Source: an uncultured bacterium (lineage in GTDB: Bacteria > Bacillota > Negativicutes > Acidaminococcales > Acidaminococcaceae). From it: DNA of 20,431 nucleotides. Positions 1 through 5,774 of the stretch are shown one piece after another. The translations under genes were made by a program, and so were the position numbers. Location of the stretch: the NCBI GenBank assembly GCA_905215645.1, contig CAJMQS010000036.1, forward strand, positions 1 through 20,431, written 5' to 3'. Each line of letters begins with the position of its first letter. Within the stretch, counting starts at the first letter, position 1. The notes below the pieces were generated by a model. It saw only the letters and a list, made by a program, of their open reading frames with translations. It was not told where the DNA came from and ran no database searches.

Positions 1-158
1 ACCTGCCTGAAGGCACTGAAATGGTTATGCCTGGGGACAACGTGGTGATGGATGTCGAACTGATCACCCCGATCGCCATCGAACAAGGTCTGCGTTTCGC
101 TATCCGCGAAGGCGGCCATACCGTTGGTGCCGGTGTCGTTACCGAAATCGAAGGCTAA
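1..158 (+). CDS. tuf: Elongation factor Tu, C-terminal end (5' truncated)
   Basis: The window opens inside a reading frame (first full codon at base 3) that encodes the last 51 residues of EF-Tu, the GTPase that delivers aminoacyl-tRNA to the ribosome. The visible part is the end of the C-terminal beta-barrel: MVMPGDNVVM, then ITPIAIEQGLRFAIREGG and the terminal GAGVVTEIEG, all typical of bacterial EF-Tu. The frame stops with TAA at 156-158. A terminator follows directly, so tuf ends its own transcript before rpmG. Identification is secure despite the truncation; nothing can be said about the missing GTPase domain. Confidence 0.97.
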   Translation, partial: LPEGTEMVMPGDNVVMDVELITPIAIEQGLRFAIREGGHTVGAGVVTEIEG

Positions 159-181
159 GCAAACCAACAGGATGTAAAACT

Positions 182-214
182 TGAGGCCGACCAATCCATC
201 GGCCTCAGTTTTTT
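182..214 (+). terminator. Intrinsic terminator after tuf
   Basis: A perfect 9-bp stem, TGAGGCCGA (182-190) with TCGGCCTCA (199-207), closes an 8-nt loop and is followed by a run of six T. It lies 24 bp after the tuf stop codon. Confidence 0.92.
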
Positions 215-223
215 GTTGACATC

Positions 224-251
224 TTGACAGTTCTATGATAGTCTTTATAGG
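224..251 (+). promoter_or_regulatory. Probable sigma-A promoter for the rpmG-secE-nusG-rpl genes
   Basis: A consensus -35 box TTGACA (224-229) is followed after 16 bp by TATAGG (246-251), a moderate -10. A second TTGACA lies 8 bp upstream at 216-221 and a TATGAT at 234-239 is also present, so the exact pairing is uncertain. The position, just after the tuf terminator and 47 bp before rpmG, is right for the promoter of this cluster. Confidence 0.6.
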
Positions 252-297
252 CGGCTTTTGGGAATCAAGAGTTTGAATGTAAGTGAGGTGTTAAGGA

Positions 298-459
298 ATG
301 GCAGCTGGAAACCGTGTGGGTATTACCCTGGCTTGCACCGAATGCAAACAGCGTAACTACCAGACTACGAAGAATAAAAAGAACGATACCGAACGTATCG
401 AAATCAAGAAGTATTGCAGATTCTGCAAGAAGCATACGATGCATAAAGAAACGAAATAA
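298..459 (+). CDS. rpmG: 50S ribosomal protein L33
   Basis: A 53-residue frame starting ATG at 298, with Shine-Dalgarno GAGGTG at 285-290 and spacing of 7 nt. The protein begins MAAGNRVGITLACTECKQRN and ends HTMHKETK, a clear L33. Two CxxC pairs (C13/C16 and C40/C43) form the zinc ribbon, so this is the zinc-containing (C+) version. L33 is a small protein of the large ribosomal subunit near the E site. It is the first gene of the cluster; secE starts 14 bp downstream. rpmG-secE-nusG is a widely conserved order. No competing long frame on either strand makes sense here. Confidence 0.97.
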   Translation: MAAGNRVGITLACTECKQRNYQTTKNKKNDTERIEIKKYCRFCKKHTMHKETK

Positions 460-473
460 GGTGGAGCGATACT

Positions 474-698
474 ATGGCAGCATCTCAGTTCACCCCGGAT
501 GTGAAAAGCACCTCTGGCATGGGTGGTTTTCTCCGAGAAGTGAAAACCGAAATGAAAAAGGTAACCTGGCCGACAAAGCGGGAACTGATCGGATATACCA
601 TTACGGTCATTGTTTCTTCTCTCTTTGCTGCTTTTTTAATCTGGGCCATTGATGCTATCTTATCCATACTGTTTCGTTTAGTGATGGGAGTGCAATAA
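474..698 (+). CDS. secE: Preprotein translocase subunit SecE
   Basis: A 74-residue short-type SecE, the clamp subunit of the SecYEG protein-export channel in the inner membrane. After a variable N-terminus comes the family core EVKTEMKKVTWPTKREL (residues 22-38), an amphipathic helix lying on the membrane, then one transmembrane segment (about 41-66). The Firmicute single-span length fits. The ATG at 474 has GTGGAG at 461-466, and is preferred over frames shifted relative to it. The stop codon is separated from nusG by only 2 bp, so the two are translationally close. Identification is secure. Confidence 0.96.
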   Translation: MAASQFTPDVKSTSGMGGFLREVKTEMKKVTWPTKRELIGYTITVIVSSLFAAFLIWAIDAILSILFRLVMGVQ

Positions 699-700
699 GC

Positions 701-1273
701 ATGGAAGGTCAAAAGCACTGGTATGTCATTCATACTTATTCCGGTTATGAGAATAAGGTCAAGATGAACCTGGAAAGCAAGATCCATTCCCTGGGTATGG
801 AAGAGCAGATCTTCCAGGTGCTGGTTCCCATGCAGAATGAAGTGGACGCAAAGGATGACAAGCAGAAGATCGTTGCGCGGAAAGTCTTTCCGGGCTATGT
901 GCTGATCGAAATGATCGTAGACGATCGGACTTGGTATGCTGTGCGGAACACCCCTGGTGTAACCGGTTTCGTCGGCACTGGCACGAAACCCATTCCCTTA
1001 TCTGACCGTGAAGTTGAACGCATCCTTGGGGCACAACCCAAAGAAGGCAGCGGGAAGGCTGCAGGCAAGACTGCCGCAGAGCCTGTTGTCCGGATGGAAT
1101 GCCCTGTAGGTTTGAATGATACCGTCCGCATCAAAGCCCCTGGCTTTACCGATATGGTCGGGACGGTAGCGGAGATCAACGACGAACAGCAGAAGATCAA
1201 AGTGATGGTCGAGATGTTCGGGCGTGAGACTCCCATTGAAGTTAAATTCACCCAAGTGGAAGCTATTGAATAA
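701..1273 (+). CDS. nusG: Transcription termination/antitermination factor NusG
   Basis: A 190-residue NusG, which binds RNA polymerase, modulates pausing and couples to Rho or the ribosome. The N-terminal NGN domain starts WYVIHTYSGYENKVK (residues 7-21), and includes VFPGYVLIEM (62-71) and RNTPGVTGFVG (82-92). A linker of about 25 residues rich in Gly, Ala and Lys (111-135) leads to the C-terminal KOW domain (about 137-188) with the VRIKAPGFTDMVGTV motif. Length is normal for Firmicutes. It starts 2 bp after the secE stop. rplK follows 17 bp downstream, the standard order. Confidence 0.97.
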   Translation: MEGQKHWYVIHTYSGYENKVKMNLESKIHSLGMEEQIFQVLVPMQNEVDAKDDKQKIVARKVFPGYVLIEMIVDDRTWYAVRNTPGVTGFVGTGTKPIPLSDREVERILGAQPKEGSGKAAGKTAAEPVVRMECPVGLNDTVRIKAPGFTDMVGTVAEINDEQQKIKVMVEMFGRETPIEVKFTQVEAIE

Positions 1274-1290
1274 GTAAGGAGGTGTAAATT

Positions 1291-1716
1291 ATGCCTAAGA
1301 AAGTCGTAAAGATGGTTAAACTGCAGGTCCCTGCTGGTAAGGCAACTCCGGCACCTCCCGTAGGTCCGGCACTGGGCCAGGCTGGTATCAACATCATGGC
1401 CTTCGTAAAAGACTTCAATGAACGGACTGCGAAACAGGTTGGTCTAATCATTCCTGTTGAAATCACCGTTTTTGAAGATCGTTCCTTTACGTTCGTTACC
1501 AAGACCCCTCCGGCAGCTGTCCTGCTGAAGAAGGCCTGCGGCATCGAAAAGGCTTCCGGCGAACCCAACAAGAACAAAGTCGCTACCATTAAACGTGACA
1601 AAGTCCGTGAAATCGCTGAAAGCAAGATGAAAGACCTAAACGCTGGCTCTGTAGAAGCTGCTATGCGCATGGTCGAAGGTACTGCCCGGAGCATGGGTAT
1701 TACTGTAGAGGACTAA
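1291..1716 (+). CDS. rplK: 50S ribosomal protein L11
   Basis: A 141-residue L11, which forms the GTPase-associated centre with 23S rRNA and is needed for RelA-type sensing. It shows the family N-terminus VKLQVPAGKATPAPPVGPAL (residues 9-28) with the conserved proline-rich helix, and the C-terminal RNA-binding domain ending in AMRMVEGTARSMGITVED. Length equals the bacterial standard. Start ATG 1291 is set by AAGGAGGTG at 1277-1285. It is followed by a short hairpin-bearing spacer and rplA. Confidence 0.98.
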   Translation: MPKKVVKMVKLQVPAGKATPAPPVGPALGQAGINIMAFVKDFNERTAKQVGLIIPVEITVFEDRSFTFVTKTPPAAVLLKKACGIEKASGEPNKNKVATIKRDKVREIAESKMKDLNAGSVEAAMRMVEGTARSMGITVED

Positions 1717-1728
1717 TGTCTGAGCAAC

Positions 1729-1762
1729 TGTGGGAGGCAAAAGCCGCTTGACCACAAGGAGG
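1729..1762 (+). promoter_or_regulatory. Likely L1-binding translational operator before rplA
   Basis: The rplK-rplA spacer folds as TGTGG (1729-1733) with CCACA (1752-1756), containing an inner GGC/GCC hairpin (1736-1738 with 1743-1745, loop AAAA). The asymmetric loop GAG opposite GCTTGA, with GTGGGAG on one side and GACCAC on the other, resembles the L1 site of 23S rRNA helix 77. The 3' arm abuts the rplA Shine-Dalgarno AAGGAGG (1756-1762), so L1 bound here would block its own translation. Structure is seen in the sequence; the regulation is inferred from L1 autoregulation known in other bacteria. Confidence 0.6.
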
Positions 1763-1770
1763 AACAAACA

Positions 1771-2472
1771 ATGAGCAAATCTGGTAAGAAATATACCGAC
1801 GCCGCAAAGCTCATCGAAGCTGGCAAGGCATATTCCCCCAAGGAAGCAGTTGATCTGGTTAAAAAGACTTCTGTGACCAAATTCGACAGCACGGTGGAAG
1901 TTTCCGTCCGCCTGGGCGTAGATCCCAAGTACGCTGACCAGCAGGTCCGCGGGGCTCTGGTTCTCCCCAACGGCACCGGCAAATCCAAGACTGTGCTGGT
2001 ATTCGCAAGAGGCGCTAAAGCAAAAGAAGCTGAAGCAGCCGGCGCTGACTTTGTTGGCACTGATGAATACGTAGAAAAGATCAAAGGCGGCTGGACCGGC
2101 TTCGACGTCTGCGTAGCTACACCCGACATGATGGGTACTGTTGGCCGTCTGGGTAAAATCCTGGGCCCCAAAGGCTTGATGCCTAACCCCAAAGTGGGTA
2201 CTGTGACCATGGATGTCACCCGTGCCGTCAACGAAATCAAAGCTGGTAAGATCGAGTACCGTACCGATAAAGCCGGTAACGTACAGACTGCCATCGGCAA
2301 GGTTTCCTTTGACGCTGACAAGCTGCTGGAAAACTATCTGACTCTGATCACCACCCTGATCAAAGTGAAACCCTCCGGCGCGAAAGGCCAGTACATCAAG
2401 AGCGTAACCCTGAGCACCACCATGGGCCCTGGCGTTCCCGTTGACGTACTGAAAGCCGACAGCAACAAATAA
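1771..2472 (+). CDS. rplA: 50S ribosomal protein L1
   Basis: A 233-residue L1, the mobile stalk protein at the ribosomal E site and a translational repressor in many bacteria. Typical segments: KKTSVTKFDSTVEVSVRLGV (residues 31-50), VRGALVLPNGTGKSKTVLVF, PDMMGTVGRLGKILGPKGLM and PNPKVGTVTMDV (two-domain core with the second domain nested in the middle), then the C-terminal KGQYIKSVTLSTTMGPGVPV. Start ATG 1771 follows AAGGAGG by 8 nt. Length matches the family. The hairpin in the upstream spacer is a plausible autoregulatory site. Confidence 0.98.
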   Translation: MSKSGKKYTDAAKLIEAGKAYSPKEAVDLVKKTSVTKFDSTVEVSVRLGVDPKYADQQVRGALVLPNGTGKSKTVLVFARGAKAKEAEAAGADFVGTDEYVEKIKGGWTGFDVCVATPDMMGTVGRLGKILGPKGLMPNPKVGTVTMDVTRAVNEIKAGKIEYRTDKAGNVQTAIGKVSFDADKLLENYLTLITTLIKVKPSGAKGQYIKSVTLSTTMGPGVPVDVLKADSNK

Positions 2473-2482
2473 TCAAATAGAA

Positions 2483-2593
2483 AATGACCATCGGACCCAA
2501 GACAGCAGGCGCGGAAGCCTAACGATCCATTCACCTGCCTAGGTCGGAGTGTTGATAAACATGACCTCCGGCTGACCCGCCGAGAGGTCTTTT
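2483..2593 (+). promoter_or_regulatory. L10 (L10-L12 complex) mRNA leader with attenuator
   Basis: The 162-bp rplA-rplJ spacer contains the recognisable Firmicute L10 leader: ACCCAAGACAGCAGGCGCGG at 2495-2514, an AGGC/GCCT hairpin (2507-2520) and CACCTGCCTAGGTCGG at 2532-2547. GCAGG (2505-2509) can pair with CCTGC (2534-2538). Downstream is a terminator-like hairpin, GACCTC (2563-2568) plus CGGC with GCCG plus GAGGTC (2584-2589), one bulged A, followed by four T. Family knowledge: the L10-L12 complex binds such leaders to lower L10/L12 synthesis; here premature termination is the likely outcome. Confidence 0.8.
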
Positions 2594-2634
2594 CGTTGAT
2601 TAATAAAACTCTGACGCAAGGAGGTGTACTACTG

Positions 2635-3168
2635 ATGCATGATATTAGACCTGAAAAAGCTGGGAAAGTGGCTGAACTGAAAGATCTGCTGACCAGCTCC
2701 AAAGGGGTTGTCCTGGTTGACTACTGCGGCCTGACCGTAGCAGAAGATACTGAACTGAGAAGCAAGATGCGTGAAGCTGGTGTGAAGTACATGGTTGCGA
2801 AAAACACCTTTATCCGCATCGCTGCCCAGGAAGCCGGTATCGAAGGGCTGGATGCCTACCTGGAACACAACACCGCTGTGGCCTTCTCCGCTGAGGATCC
2901 TGTGGCTCCTGCCAAGATCCTGAACGACTTCAGCAAGGACCACAAGGCTCTGGAAATCAAAGCCGGTATCCTGGACGGTAAAGTCATCGGCCTGGACGAA
3001 GTCAAGGCTGTGGCAGAACTGCCTTCCAGAGAAGAACTGCTGGCCAAACTGGTTGGCAGCATGCAGGCCCCTATTTCCGGGCTTGTCAACGTACTGCAGG
3101 GGACCATCCGCAACTTTGTGTATACCCTGGAAGCTGTACGGCAAAAGAAAGAGCAGGAATCTGCTTAA
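2635..3168 (+). CDS. rplJ: 50S ribosomal protein L10
   Basis: A 177-residue L10, which anchors L7/L12 dimers as the ribosomal stalk base. The sequence starts MHDIRPEKAGKVAELKDLL, followed by GVVLVDYCGLTVAEDTELR and YMVAKNTFIRIAAQEAGIEG, and the C-terminal helical spine that binds L7/L12. The start is chosen at ATG 2635, since AAGGAGGTG lies at 2618-2626; the upstream in-frame TTG at 2596 lies before this ribosome-binding site and adds residues without family support. Expression is probably controlled by the preceding leader. Confidence 0.97.
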   Translation: MHDIRPEKAGKVAELKDLLTSSKGVVLVDYCGLTVAEDTELRSKMREAGVKYMVAKNTFIRIAAQEAGIEGLDAYLEHNTAVAFSAEDPVAPAKILNDFSKDHKALEIKAGILDGKVIGLDEVKAVAELPSREELLAKLVGSMQAPISGLVNVLQGTIRNFVYTLEAVRQKKEQESA

Positions 3169-3176
3169 TCGGAAAA

Positions 3177-3196
3177 CAGGCTGATCCTGCAGCCTG
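3177..3196 (+). other. Small hairpin in the rplJ-rplL spacer
   Basis: CAGGCT (3177-3182) and AGCCTG (3191-3196) form a 6-bp stem with an 8-nt loop in the 75-bp spacer. There is no T-run, so it is not a terminator. It may stabilise the rplL message, which must be made in excess of rplJ; that role is inference. Confidence 0.4.
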
Positions 3197-3243
3197 ATGA
3201 AAAACCATTACCCATTTCATTTAAAATTTTGGAGGTATGAAAA

Positions 3244-3612
3244 ATGGATAAAGATCAAATTATGGAAGCCATTGAAAATATGACTGTTCTGGAACTGGCC
3301 GACCTGGTTAAAGCCATGGAAGACAAGTTCGGTGTCAGCGCTGCTGCTCCTGTTGCTGTAGCTGCTGCTGCTCCTGCTGCCGGTGCTGCTGCTGCTGAAA
3401 AGACCGACTTCGACGTTGTCCTGAAAGAAGTTGGTGCCAGCAAGATCAACGTAATCAAAGTTGTCCGGGAACTGACCGGCCTGGGCCTGAAAGAAGCCAA
3501 AGCTGCTGTTGACGCTGCTCCTAACACCCTGAAGGAACATGTTGCCAAAGCTGATGCTGAAGCTATGAAAGCCAAACTGGAAGAAGCTGGCGCTACTGTA
3601 GAACTGAAATAA
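3244..3612 (+). CDS. rplL: 50S ribosomal protein L7/L12
   Basis: A 122-residue L7/L12, the multi-copy acidic stalk protein that recruits translation GTPases. The N-terminal dimerisation domain (residues 1-30) contains MTVLELADLVKAMEDKFGVS; a flexible Ala/Pro hinge (about 32-51) follows; the C-terminal globular domain holds VVLKEVGASKINVIKVVREL and GLGLKEAKAAVDAAPNTLKE. Start ATG 3244 follows GGAGG (3231-3235) with 8-nt spacing. A strong terminator closes the transcript. rpoB, its usual neighbour, is not downstream. Confidence 0.98.
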   Translation: MDKDQIMEAIENMTVLELADLVKAMEDKFGVSAAAPVAVAAAAPAAGAAAAEKTDFDVVLKEVGASKINVIKVVRELTGLGLKEAKAAVDAAPNTLKEHVAKADAEAMKAKLEEAGATVELK

Positions 3613-3628
3613 TTTCTGCTGGATCCTC

Positions 3629-3669
3629 AGAAGAGGCAGCACGATTCCGTGCGATGCCTCTTCTTTTTT
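3629..3669 (+). terminator. Strong intrinsic terminator after rplL
   Basis: AGAAGAGGCA (3629-3638) pairs perfectly with TGCCTCTTCT (3655-3664). An inner GCACG/CGTGC stem (3639-3643 with 3648-3652) closes an ATTC loop, with a 2-nt GA bulge. A T-run (3664-3669) follows. It ends the ribosomal-protein transcript. Confidence 0.95.
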
Positions 3670-3717
3670 ATTTGCTCTTCTATTTGTCAAAACTGTGACG
3701 TACAGTAAAAAATTATG

Positions 3718-3762
3718 AATAACTAACTTTAATGTTGAAAATAAAATAATTACTAACTATAA
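3718..3762 (+). repeat. Direct repeat pair ACTAAC with 30-bp period, straddling the promoter
   Basis: Two 15-bp copies, AATAACTAACTTTAA (3718-3732) and AATTACTAACTATAA (3748-3762), match at 13 of 15 positions and start exactly 30 bp apart. The second copy lies against and overlaps the -10 box, the first just upstream of the -35, as expected for operator half-sites of a repressor. The same core recurs inverted at 3915-3953. Confidence 0.7.
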
Positions 3763-3763
3763 T
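3735..3763 (+). promoter_or_regulatory. Sigma-A promoter of the exbB-tonB-receptor-fec operon
   Basis: TTGAAA (3735-3740) and TATAAT (3758-3763) are separated by exactly 17 bp, close to an ideal housekeeping promoter. It lies downstream of the rplL terminator and about 205 bp before exbB. The TACTAAC motif fills the last bases of the spacer, which suggests control by a DNA-binding regulator. A classical Fur box was not seen. Confidence 0.75.
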
Positions 3764-3914
3764 AATAGAGCGATTTAACTTAAAAATATTCAAAATGAAA
3801 CGAAAATAGGAATACAAACTTATTCGTAACATTCATGTTTTCTTATAAATGAAGGAAATCACTTATTTTTTCGTGAATACACTGGGATAAAATGGAGAAA
3901 TATCCCATGAATAT

Positions 3915-3953
3915 TGGTTAGTAATATCTAATATATATCTAAACTGGTTAGTA
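3915..3953 (+). repeat. Direct repeat pair TGGTTAGTA with 30-bp period (inverse of the upstream pair)
   Basis: TGGTTAGTA occurs exactly at 3915-3923 and 3945-3953, again 30 bp apart. GTTAGTA is the reverse complement of the TACTAAC at 3751-3757. Between the copies lie two ATATCTAA repeats (3924-3931 and 3935-3942), so the segment reads TTAG-N6-CTAA-N7-CTAA-N5-TTAG. It ends 3 bp before the exbB Shine-Dalgarno (AAGGAGG, 3957-3963). Confidence 0.7.
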
Positions 3954-3967
3954 CAAAAGGAGGAACC

Positions 3968-4612
3968 ATGAACAACGTAAGTGCAATGGTGGAGATCTTT
4001 CATAAGGGCGGCTATGTGATGTATATCCTGCTGCTGCTTTCTTTAGCGGTAGTGGCTATCGCCATTGACCGGTATCTGTTCTTCAAACGCAGTGATTCCG
4101 GACGGCAGTTTGCCCGGGAATTCTATGGGCTGCTCCATCAGAAAGAATACGCCCGAGCTTTTGCCCTGGTCCGGGAATCCCAGGGAACCATGGCGGAAGT
4201 GATCTGTGAAGCAGCTGACGGCTATCTGGAAGACAGCCAGGGCTTGGCTTCCTATCTGGAAATCCAGTCGGGCATCATGCTGAGCCAGTTCAACGCCAAA
4301 CTATACTTCCTCAGTGTGGTGGTCACCATGGCACCTCTCCTGGGGCTCCTGGGGACCATTACCGGGATGATCGGCGCTTTCAGCGTACTGAATACCTCCT
4401 CCGGGGCCATGGCCATCACCGGGGGTGTGGGGGAAGCCCTGATTGCCACCGCCAGCGGGATCTTTGTAGCCCTGGCAGCTCTGGTGGTCCACTCCTACTT
4501 CAAACAGCGGATCGAAGGAATCATCACCGACATGGAACTGGTTTTCTCTGAACTGGAAGCCAAGCGGTCCAGTGTCCTGAAGGCAGGTGTGGCGACTCAT
4601 GAAGCTGCGTGA
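3968..4612 (+). CDS. exbB: ExbB/TolQ-type proton channel protein
   Basis: A 214-residue MotA/TolQ/ExbB family protein of the inner-membrane motor that uses proton-motive force to energise TonB. Three membrane segments: about 15-34, 112-138 (with the conserved APLLGLLGTITGMIGAF) and 154-177 (GEALIATASGIFVALAALVV), with the large cytoplasmic loop between the first two. ATG 3968 follows AAGGAGG with 4-nt spacing, short but with no better start. exbD overlaps its end. TolQ is the alternative, but the following tonB and receptor favour ExbB. First gene of the uptake operon. Confidence 0.92.
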   Translation: MNNVSAMVEIFHKGGYVMYILLLLSLAVVAIAIDRYLFFKRSDSGRQFAREFYGLLHQKEYARAFALVRESQGTMAEVICEAADGYLEDSQGLASYLEIQSGIMLSQFNAKLYFLSVVVTMAPLLGLLGTITGMIGAFSVLNTSSGAMAITGGVGEALIATASGIFVALAALVVHSYFKQRIEGIITDMELVFSELEAKRSSVLKAGVATHEAA

Positions 4613-5003
4613 TCCGAGACAGTTCGAGAAACCAGAGATCATCATCATCCCCATGATCGACATCATGTTCTTCCTGTTGGTGTTCTTCATGATCAGCACC
4701 ATGTCCATGGTGGACTTGAAGACCGTGGATGTGAACATGCCCAAGGCCAAGAACGTGGAGACCAATCTCTCCGTCACCTATCTGGTGACTTTGAAAAAAG
4801 ACGGAAGCCTGTGGCTGGAAGACAAGCCCATCACCCAGGATGACCTGCTCCGCCGGGCTCAGGTGGAACAGAGCAAAAACAGCCGGTTTGCAGTGGCTAT
4901 CCGGGCCGATGAAACGGTGGATTACGGGACCCTGATGCAGCTGATGGATGCCCTGAAGGGGGCTGGGATCAGCCGGTTCGCCCTGGCGGCGGATAAGAAA
5001 TAG
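4599..5003 (+). CDS. exbD: ExbD/TolR-type biopolymer transport protein
   Basis: A 134-residue ExbD, partner of ExbB in the TonB motor. One N-terminal transmembrane helix (about 14-33) carries the family signature PMIDIMFFLLVFFM with the proton-pathway aspartate at D21; the rest is a periplasmic domain. The start is set at ATG 4599 because AGGCAGGTG (4581-4589) serves as ribosome-binding site; an in-frame GTG at 4587 falls inside that site. The frame overlaps the last 14 bp of exbB, so the two are probably translationally coupled. tonB follows after 11 bp. Confidence 0.92.
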   Translation: MKLRDPRQFEKPEIIIIPMIDIMFFLLVFFMISTMSMVDLKTVDVNMPKAKNVETNLSVTYLVTLKKDGSLWLEDKPITQDDLLRRAQVEQSKNSRFAVAIRADETVDYGTLMQLMDALKGAGISRFALAADKK

Positions 5004-5014
5004 GAGCGCAGGGA

Positions 5015-5761
5015 ATGAGGAACAGACGAGAAGATTTCATGGTCTGGGGGGCTTCCCTGGGAATCCATGCAGTGCTGCTTTTGCTGCTTTCCCTTACCGG
5101 GATTTTCAGCATGGCTGCCCATGAACCCCAAGATCTGACGGAAGTGGCTCTCTATGACGTGTCCGGTGGAGACGAAGGGGGAGGCGGCGGTTCCCAGGGA
5201 GAAGCCAGCCCGGAACCGGCGGCTCCGGAAGTGGAAACTTCGGTGGATGAAGTGGCCATTCCAGAGGAAAACGTCCCGGCAGTGGAAAAAAAGAAAGAAC
5301 AGCAAGGCCCTGCTCCCCAGACAGCAGCTGGGACGGCCGGAGAAAAAAATAATGGGGCTGGCGGCGGGTCCGGCAGTGGTTCCGGTAATGGAAATGGCAG
5401 TGGAACGGGAGATGGATCCGGCAGCGGGTCCGGTTCCGGCCATGGAGGCGGTGGCGGCGGTACAGCCAATCCGGATGCTTTGACTCCGGAAGTACCTCCC
5501 AAGATCACCTATCGGGCCCAGCCGGAATATCCGGCCAACCTGAGGAAAAAGAATGCCACGGGTACCGTGGGGATTTCCTTCGTGGTGGGAGCTGACGGCA
5601 GCGTGACCAGCGCTTCCGTGGACAGTTCCTCCGGGTATCCAGAGATGGATGCAGCCGCCCTGGCGGCGGTTTATGAATATACTTTCTCCCCGGCCCTCAA
5701 CAGCAGCGGCCGGCCGGTAGCCTGCGGCAGCCATACCAACATTCATTTTGCCGTCCGGTAA
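5015..5761 (+). CDS. tonB: TonB energy transducer with Gly/Ser-rich linker
   Basis: A 248-residue TonB, which links the ExbB-ExbD motor to outer-membrane receptors. The N-terminal membrane anchor (about 9-33) includes S14 and H18 in the SxxxH spacing required for motor coupling. The periplasmic spacer is unusual: an acidic/Pro segment (60-105), then a long run of Gly, Ser and Asn (114-149) in place of the classic Pro-Lys repeat. The C-terminal TonB domain (about 165-248) has PEYP at 170-173, GTVGISFVVGADGSV and the final beta-strand HFAVR. It starts 11 bp after exbD; the receptor gene follows 13 bp downstream. Long frames in the other strand here are by-products of the Gly-rich codons. Confidence 0.92.
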   Translation: MRNRREDFMVWGASLGIHAVLLLLLSLTGIFSMAAHEPQDLTEVALYDVSGGDEGGGGGSQGEASPEPAAPEVETSVDEVAIPEENVPAVEKKKEQQGPAPQTAAGTAGEKNNGAGGGSGSGSGNGNGSGTGDGSGSGSGSGHGGGGGGTANPDALTPEVPPKITYRAQPEYPANLRKKNATGTVGISFVVGADGSVTSASVDSSSGYPEMDAAALAAVYEYTFSPALNSSGRPVACGSHTNIHFAVR

Positions 5762-5774
5762 GGAGAATGAACAG

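Larger units (their letters stand above)
3670..3967 (+). other. AT-rich intergenic regulatory region before the TonB/iron operon
   Basis: Between rplL and exbB lie 355 bp without a gene, strikingly AT-rich compared with the flanking coding DNA. No open frame of note occurs on either strand. It holds the rplL terminator, a 15-bp dyad (ACTGT 3692-3696, ACAGT 3702-3706), a strong promoter at 3735-3763 and four copies of an ACTAAC/GTTAGT motif described separately. The leader from the predicted start site to exbB would be about 200 nt. Confidence 0.85.

Noticed and set aside
2596..2634. Upstream TTG start for rplJ
   Set aside because: It precedes the AAGGAGGTG site and lies just after the leader terminator; ATG 2635 gives the normal L10 N-terminus.
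3670..3967. Fur box in the iron operon promoter
   Set aside because: No convincing GATAAT/ATTATC-type 7-1-7 dyad; only the ACTAAC/GTTAGT motif repeats significantly.
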